Of a DNA stretch of 17,513 nucleotides, positions 12,955-17,513 are shown piece by piece. Where the stretch lies: assembly GCA_900756495.1 (NCBI GenBank), contig CAAEKI010000028.1, forward strand, positions 1 to 17,513. The letters run 5' to 3'. The notes beneath the pieces were generated by a model. The model was not told the origin of the DNA and made no database searches. It saw nothing but the letters and a program-made list of their open reading frames with translations. Origin of the DNA: an uncultured Oscillospiraceae bacterium. GTDB lineage: Bacteria > Bacillota > Clostridia > Oscillospirales > Oscillospiraceae. A program made the translations under genes and the position numbers. How positions within the stretch are numbered: position 1 is the first letter of the stretch; each line of letters starts with the position of its first letter.

Positions 12955-14319
12955 ATGTTTAAGCGCGTATTGATCGCCAATCGGGGTGAGATCGCCGTTC
13001 GGGTTATCCGGGCCTGCCGGGAGTTGGAGATCGAGACGGTGGCCGTCTACTCCACTGCCGACGAGGGAGCTCTTCATGTCCAGATGGCAACCCGCTCGGT
13101 ATGTATCGGCCCCGCCAGGGCCGCCGACAGCTATCTGAATCAAGAGGCGCTCATCACCGCCGCACGGGCCACCGGGTGCGACGCCATTCACCCCGGCTAC
13201 GGCTTTCTATCGGAAAATCCCGACTTCGCCGATCTCTGTGAGCAGAACAGGCTCAAATTCATCGGCCCATCAGGCTCTGTAATCCGAAGGATGGGGAACA
13301 AAGCCGCCGCACGGGCCCTGATGCAGAAAAGCGGCGTACCGGTAGTTCCGGGCTCTGACGGACCGGTCCACAATGTGAAACAGGCCTCCGCTCTGGCAGA
13401 GGCCATCGGTTATCCTGTGCTTATCAAGGCCTCCGCCGGCGGGGGCGGCCGTGGTATGCGCCGGGTTGATCGGGCGGAGGACCTCCCCGCCCTGTTCGAT
13501 GCCGCCCGCAGCGAGGCCGAGGCCTGCTTCGGCAACGGCGAGGTCTACTTGGAGAAATTGATCCTCAATCCCCGGCATATTGAGTTTCAGATTCTGGCTG
13601 ACCAGCAGGGAAACATGATTCATCTGGGGGAACGGGACTGCTCCATACAGCGCCGGAACCAGAAGCTTATCGAAGAATCTCCCTCCAAAGCCCTCACGCC
13701 TGAGCTTCGAGCCAAAATGGGCGCGGCTGCGGTCGCTGCCGCACGGGCGGCCGGATACACCAACGCGGGTACCGTAGAGTTCGTGCTCTCATCAGAGGGG
13801 GCGTTCTACTTTATAGAAATGAATACCCGGATTCAGGTGGAGCACCCCGTCACTGAATTTGTCACTGGGGTGGATCTGGTGCGGGAGCAGCTCCGCATAG
13901 CGGCGGGGCTCCCCCTCTCTCTCTCTCAGGAGGAGGTCCGTCAGAGCGGCCATGCCATTGAGTGCCGGGTTAACGCCGAGGATCCCCGGGAGGGCTTTCT
14001 CCCCTGTCCCGGCGACATCGGCTTTCTCCATCTCCCCGGCGGTCCGGGTGTGCGGGTGGACAGCGCCCTCTACTCGGGCTGTACGCTCAGTCCTTACTAC
14101 GACTCGCTGTGTGCCAAGGTGATCGTCCATGCCCCCACCCGTCTGGAGGCCCTGCGCAAGCTCCGCCGTGCCCTGGAGGAACTGGTCATCGAAGGCTGCC
14201 CCACCACAGCGGATCTATGCTACCTCATCTGCTACCACCCCGGCTTTATGACCGGGCGGTATGACACCGGCTTTTTGGACACCCATCTGAATGAGCTGCT
14301 GAACTGGGATCGTCAGTAG
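12955..14319 (+). CDS. accC: Biotin carboxylase subunit of acetyl-CoA carboxylase, 454 aa
   Basis: AccC carboxylates the biotin of AccB with ATP and bicarbonate. The N-terminus reads MFKRVLIANRGEIAVRVIRAC, the family signature. The ATP-grasp glycine loop ASAGGGGRGMRRV lies at about 160-172, and the catalytic segment EMNTRIQVEHPVTE places E288 and R292 at the positions known for E. coli AccC. HPGYGFLSEN and RDCSIQRRNQKLIEE are also present. ATG 12955 follows AAGGAG by ten bases; the frame is open from 12919, but those codons overlap accB. The gene is four bases past the accB stop. Length is standard, and it should work with the split AccD/AccA encoded downstream. Confidence 0.98.
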   Translation: MFKRVLIANRGEIAVRVIRACRELEIETVAVYSTADEGALHVQMATRSVCIGPARAADSYLNQEALITAARATGCDAIHPGYGFLSENPDFADLCEQNRLKFIGPSGSVIRRMGNKAAARALMQKSGVPVVPGSDGPVHNVKQASALAEAIGYPVLIKASAGGGGRGMRRVDRAEDLPALFDAARSEAEACFGNGEVYLEKLILNPRHIEFQILADQQGNMIHLGERDCSIQRRNQKLIEESPSKALTPELRAKMGAAAVAAARAAGYTNAGTVEFVLSSEGAFYFIEMNTRIQVEHPVTEFVTGVDLVREQLRIAAGLPLSLSQEEVRQSGHAIECRVNAEDPREGFLPCPGDIGFLHLPGGPGVRVDSALYSGCTLSPYYDSLCAKVIVHAPTRLEALRKLRRALEELVIEGCPTTADLCYLICYHPGFMTGRYDTGFLDTHLNELLNWDRQ

Positions 14320-14369
14320 TGCGGGACTCCCTCCCCCGCCGTATTCGCCTTTTGTAAGGAGAACCTATC

Positions 14370-15242
14370 ATGAACAATCACCTATTTCTACAGCGGCGGG
14401 AACGCCTGATGGATCTGAAAAATCTGCGGGAGAACAAATCTACCCGCAGGGCGGTCAAGGCGGTAGCCGGCAAATGCCCCGGCTGTTCGGCCGCTGTGCC
14501 GGCGGCCGAACTGGCCAAGAACCTGTATGTCTGTCCCCAGTGCGGCCGGCACCACACCATCGGCGCTTATCTGCGCCTCTCCCTGCTGCTGGATCCGGGC
14601 TCCTTCCGGGAGCTGGATGAGCGCCTTGCCTCTCCCAATGTGCTGGACTTTCCCGGTTACGATGACAAGTTGAAAGCGGTCCGCCGCTCTACCGGCCTCA
14701 CCGAGGCTGTGGTCTCGGCCAGGGGCCGTATTGAGGGCCATGAGTGCGTCATCACTGTGCTGGACAGCCGTTTCCTGATGGGAAGCATGGGCACTGCCGT
14801 AGGGGAGAAGGTCACCCGTGCTGTGGAACATGCCCAGAAGTATCAGCTGCCCCTGATTCTTGTCTCTGCCAGCGGCGGAGCCAGAATGCAGGAGGGCATT
14901 CTCTCCCTCATGCAGATGGCCAAAACCAGCGCTGCTCTGGAGCGGTTCTCCAAGGCCGGCGGGTTCTGCATCTCGCTCCTCACCCACCCCACCACCGGCG
15001 GGGTCACCGCCTCTTTCGCCTCCCTGGGCGATATCACCCTGGCCGAGCCCGGCGCACTTATCGGCTTCGCCGGGCCCAGGGTCATCGAGCAGACCATCGG
15101 TCAAAAGCTTCCCGAAGGCTTTCAGCGTGCCGAGTATCTGGAGGAGCACGGCTTTGTAGATCAAATTGTCCCCCGGGGCGAACTGCGCGCTGTTCTGGGT
15201 AAGCTCCTCATGCTTCACGAGAGGGGGAAACACCGTGGCTGA
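14370..15242 (+). CDS. accD: Acetyl-CoA carboxylase carboxyltransferase subunit beta, 290 aa
   Basis: AccD pairs with AccA to transfer the carboxyl group from biotin to acetyl-CoA, giving malonyl-CoA. The N-terminal zinc ribbon has C36/C39 (CPGC) and C55/C58 (CPQC), with the same spacing as in E. coli AccD. The crotonase-fold domain shows SASGGARMQEGILSLMQMAK and THPTTGGVTASFASLGD, followed by PGALIGFAGPRVIEQT. ATG 14370 has AAGGAG about nine bases upstream. A 50-base spacer separates it from accC, the largest gap inside the acc cluster. Its last eight bases overlap the accA start, so the two subunits are probably coupled for equal production. Confidence 0.97.
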   Translation: MNNHLFLQRRERLMDLKNLRENKSTRRAVKAVAGKCPGCSAAVPAAELAKNLYVCPQCGRHHTIGAYLRLSLLLDPGSFRELDERLASPNVLDFPGYDDKLKAVRRSTGLTEAVVSARGRIEGHECVITVLDSRFLMGSMGTAVGEKVTRAVEHAQKYQLPLILVSASGGARMQEGILSLMQMAKTSAALERFSKAGGFCISLLTHPTTGGVTASFASLGDITLAEPGALIGFAGPRVIEQTIGQKLPEGFQRAEYLEEHGFVDQIVPRGELRAVLGKLLMLHERGKHRG

Positions 15243-16044
15243 ATACACCGCAGAGCAGCGGGTGGCCCTGGCCCGCCATGCAGGGCGCCCCAATGCGGCT
15301 GACTACATCAACCGCCTGTTTACCGACTTTTTCGAATGCCATGGGGATCGGCTGTGCCGGGAGGATCCCAGTATCCTGGGCGGTGTGGCCCTCTATCAGG
15401 GCCGTCCCGTCACTGTCCTGGGCCACCGGAAAGGAAAAAATCTGAACGAAAATATCGCTTGCAATTTTGGAATGCCCAGCCCGGAGGGCTACCGAAAGGC
15501 GCAGCGTCTGATGCGGCAGGCTGAAAAGTTTGGCCGGCCTGTCATTACCTTTATTGACACGCCCGGCGCCTACCCCGGCCTGGAGGCAGAGGCCCGCGGC
15601 CAGGGAGAGGCCATCGCCTCCACGCTGGCCCTCATGAGCGCCCTCACCGTCCCCACCTTGGCGGTAGTCACCGGCGAAGGCGGCAGCGGAGGCGCGCTGG
15701 CTCTGGGCGTTGCCAACACGGTTCTCATGCTGGAGAACGCCGTCTATTCAGTGCTCTCTCCAGAGGGGTTTGCCTCTATTCTTTGGAAAGACGCCTCGCG
15801 CAGCGGAGAGGCTGCTGCTATTATGAAGCTGACTGCCTCTGATCTGCTCTCCCTGGGGATCGCCGACGAGATAATACCCGAACCGGAGGGCGGCGCCCAT
15901 ACCGATCCTGAGGCCGTCTATGCCGCCCTGGATCGGGCCCTCTCCACCCATCTGGCCCGACTTTTCAAGCTGCGGGACTGTGCCGAACACCGCTATCGGA
16001 AATTCCGGGCTATGGGGAACTTTACCGGGAAGGAGAGCCTATGA
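15235..16044 (+). CDS. accA: Acetyl-CoA carboxylase carboxyltransferase subunit alpha, 269 aa (GTG start)
   Basis: AccA is the alpha partner of AccD. The chosen GTG 15235 has AGAGGGGG seven bases upstream and overlaps the accD end by eight bases; a frame extension to ATG 15166 lies inside accD and is not AccA-like. Visible motifs are DFFECHGDRLCREDPSILGG, GHRKGKNLNENIACNFGM, FIDTPGAYPGLEAEARGQGE and the oxyanion region EGGSGGALALGVAN. At 269 residues it is about 50 shorter than the E. coli protein at the N-terminus; I believe this short form is usual in Clostridia. The accA stop overlaps the fabH ATG (ATGA). Confidence 0.97.
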   Translation: MAEYTAEQRVALARHAGRPNAADYINRLFTDFFECHGDRLCREDPSILGGVALYQGRPVTVLGHRKGKNLNENIACNFGMPSPEGYRKAQRLMRQAEKFGRPVITFIDTPGAYPGLEAEARGQGEAIASTLALMSALTVPTLAVVTGEGGSGGALALGVANTVLMLENAVYSVLSPEGFASILWKDASRSGEAAAIMKLTASDLLSLGIADEIIPEPEGGAHTDPEAVYAALDRALSTHLARLFKLRDCAEHRYRKFRAMGNFTGKESL

Positions 16045-16982
16045 GAGGACTACGGATTGTCTCCACGGGCCGCGCCCTGCCTGAGCACGTTGTCACCAAC
16101 GAAGACATGAGCCGTCAGGTAGACACCAGCGACGAGTGGATTGTCAGCCGCTCCGGCATTCGGGAGCGGCGGTTCTGCACCGGGGAAGAAAACAGTGCCG
16201 CCCTGGCTGCCGCGGCTGCCGCGCAGGCCCTGGAGCGCTCCGGCATTGACCCCGGCCAGCTTGCGGCCTGTATTGTGGCCACTGTAAGCCCCCGGTTTGC
16301 CACCCCATCCAACGGCTGTGTAGTGCAGCATATGTTGGGTCTGCCTGAGGGGCTTCCCTGCTTTGATATCAGCGTTGGCTGCACCGGCTTTGTGTATGGG
16401 CTCCAGATCGCCCGGGGACTGCTCCTCCAGGACAGCTGCCATCCCTACGCCCTGGTGATCGGAGCCGAGGCCTTGAGCCACATTATGGACTTTACCGACC
16501 GCTCAACCTGCGTCCTTTTCGGAGACGGGGCGGGCGCCGCGGTGATCTCCCTGACCGATGGGCCTTACGCCTGTACCCTGGGGGCCAGAGGAGATCCGGA
16601 CGCCCTCTGGGCCCTGGGTCCCGGAGATACCCCCTCCCATATCCATATGGATGGCAAGGCGGTCTTTCGTTTCGCCGTGGAGGCGGTGCCCCGTGTGGTC
16701 CGGGACCTGCTGGAGCAGACCGGGCTGACCGCAGAAGATGTGGACTGGATTGTCCCTCACCAGGCCAACCGCCGCATCGTGGAGAGCGCCGCCCGGCGGC
16801 TGGAGCTCCCCATGGACAAGTTCTTTCTCAACCTGGACCGCTACGGCAATACCTCTGCCGCCAGTATCCCCATGGCGCTGGATGAGATGACAGAGCGTGG
16901 TCTGCTGGTTCGAGGGCAGAAAATCATCTGCGCCGGTTTCGGCGCAGGACTTACCTGGGGCGGCGTGCTGCTGGAGTGGTAG
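16041..16982 (+). CDS. fabH: Beta-ketoacyl-ACP synthase III, 313 aa
   Basis: FabH condenses acetyl-CoA (or branched acyl-CoA) with malonyl-ACP, the initiating step of fatty-acid elongation. The catalytic triad is visible: C114 (SVGCTGFVYG), H240 (VPHQANRRI) and N270 (YGNTSAASIP). Also present are DEWIVSRSGIRERR near 31-44 and the C-terminal GFGAGLTWGG. Length is standard (E. coli 317). The start overlaps the accA stop by four bases (ATGA), indicating translational coupling. Its position directly after accA couples malonyl-CoA supply to chain initiation. Primer preference (straight versus branched) cannot be told from the sequence alone. Confidence 0.98.
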   Translation: MRGLRIVSTGRALPEHVVTNEDMSRQVDTSDEWIVSRSGIRERRFCTGEENSAALAAAAAAQALERSGIDPGQLAACIVATVSPRFATPSNGCVVQHMLGLPEGLPCFDISVGCTGFVYGLQIARGLLLQDSCHPYALVIGAEALSHIMDFTDRSTCVLFGDGAGAAVISLTDGPYACTLGARGDPDALWALGPGDTPSHIHMDGKAVFRFAVEAVPRVVRDLLEQTGLTAEDVDWIVPHQANRRIVESAARRLELPMDKFFLNLDRYGNTSAASIPMALDEMTERGLLVRGQKIICAGFGAGLTWGGVLLEW

Positions 16983-17111
16983 CGGGACGCCTTGCCATCT
17001 CTGTCTGAGGGAACCGGGGCCTTCTCCGGCGATCCTTTCCCCCTCCTCACCGCTGAGTGATGGGCTCCCGCCGTATTGGCGATCCCCAATTCCACTCCGA
17101 AAGGATATTGA

Positions 17112-17513
17112 ATGATGAGACTAAACGAGCTTCTGGGGACCGAGTTCCCCTTCATACAGGGCGGCATGGCCAACATTGCCACCGGCGAGTTTGCCGCCGC
17201 CGTCTCCAACGCCGGAGCCTTGGGACTTATCGGTGCGGGCGGCATGACTGTTGACACGCTTCGGGAAAACATTCATAAATGCCGCTCCCTCACTGACCGC
17301 CCCTTCGGTGTAAATATCATGCTGATGAACCCTCAGGCCAAGGAGATGGCCACCCTGGTGGCTGAAGAACAGATACCCGTTATCACCACCGGAGCGGGCA
17401 ACCCGGCCCCCTTCCTCTCTATGTGGAAAGCGGCCGGTGCCAAGGTCTTCCCTGTGGTAGCAGCCGTGGCTCTGGCCAAGCTGGTAGCCCGGGCGGGGGC
17501 CGACGGCGTCATC
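17112..17513 (+). CDS. fabK: Enoyl-ACP reductase II (FMN/NADH), N-terminal 134 residues (3' end outside window)
   Basis: FabK reduces enoyl-ACP in the last step of each elongation cycle and replaces FabI in many Clostridia and streptococci. The fragment starts MMRLNELLGTEFPFIQGGMA and continues with NIATGEFAAAVSNAGALGLI, then GAGGM and PFGVNIMLMNP, typical of the TIM-barrel FMN-binding FabK/nitronate monooxygenase group. Position right after fabH in a FAS operon favours FabK over a nitronate monooxygenase. AAAGGA lies six bases before ATG 17112; the next codon, ATG 17115, is an equally possible start with nine-base spacing. The gene is 129 bases after fabH with no terminator seen between, so it is probably in the same operon. 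About 180 residues are missing at the right edge. Confidence 0.92.
   Translation, partial: MMRLNELLGTEFPFIQGGMANIATGEFAAAVSNAGALGLIGAGGMTVDTLRENIHKCRSLTDRPFGVNIMLMNPQAKEMATLVAEEQIPVITTGAGNPAPFLSMWKAAGAKVFPVVAAVALAKLVARAGADGVI

Overview
The window looks like chromosomal DNA of an anaerobic Bacillota, most likely a gut Clostridia of the Oscillospirales (Flavonifractor/Pseudoflavonifractor-like). This is inferred from GC-rich core genes, Shine-Dalgarno-led starts, a short ProS, a FabK-type fatty-acid operon, a split acetyl-CoA carboxylase and an SLH-anchored surface protein. I see no tRNA, rRNA, CRISPR array or insertion sequence.

Layout. (1) 1-2350, minus strand: a shikimate-pathway transcription unit with aroB (cut by the window start) and a DAHP synthase (aroF type). 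It is preceded by a sigma-70 promoter, a 33-codon leader ORF rich in aromatic codons, and a strong intrinsic terminator with a competing antiterminator pairing. This is a complete-looking ribosome-mediated attenuator and the most interesting element here. (2) 2450-3400: an AT-richer patch with a divergent pair, an unknown 101-residue protein (minus) and an XRE-type repressor (plus). Two matching TGTGTG-N6-CACACA operators sit between them. A roughly 300-base stretch without a convincing gene follows. (3) 3400-4972, minus strand: proS with promoter and terminator. (4) 5148-5748, plus strand: an unrecognised 156-residue protein with a terminator. (5) 5887-8693, plus strand: an OmpR-type response regulator and a sensor kinase with a large external domain, overlapping by one base. 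(6) 8848-11208, minus strand: an exported protein with three SLH motifs and about seven degenerate beta-rich modules, convergent with the kinase. (7) 11299-12157, plus strand: a YczE-type membrane protein with its own promoter and terminator. (8) 12192-17513, plus strand: a fatty-acid synthesis operon, acpP-accB-accC-accD-accA-fabH-fabK (cut by the window end). Its promoter is followed by a 36-base AT-only imperfect palindrome.

How the genes work together. AroF makes DAHP and AroB cyclises it to 3-dehydroquinate, with transcription apparently tuned to aromatic amino-acid (mainly phenylalanine) supply. In the last operon AccB/C/D/A make malonyl-CoA, AcpP carries the growing acyl chain, FabH performs the first condensation and FabK the enoyl reduction. 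The remaining FAS genes (fabD, fabG, fabF, fabZ) are expected just beyond the window but are not seen.
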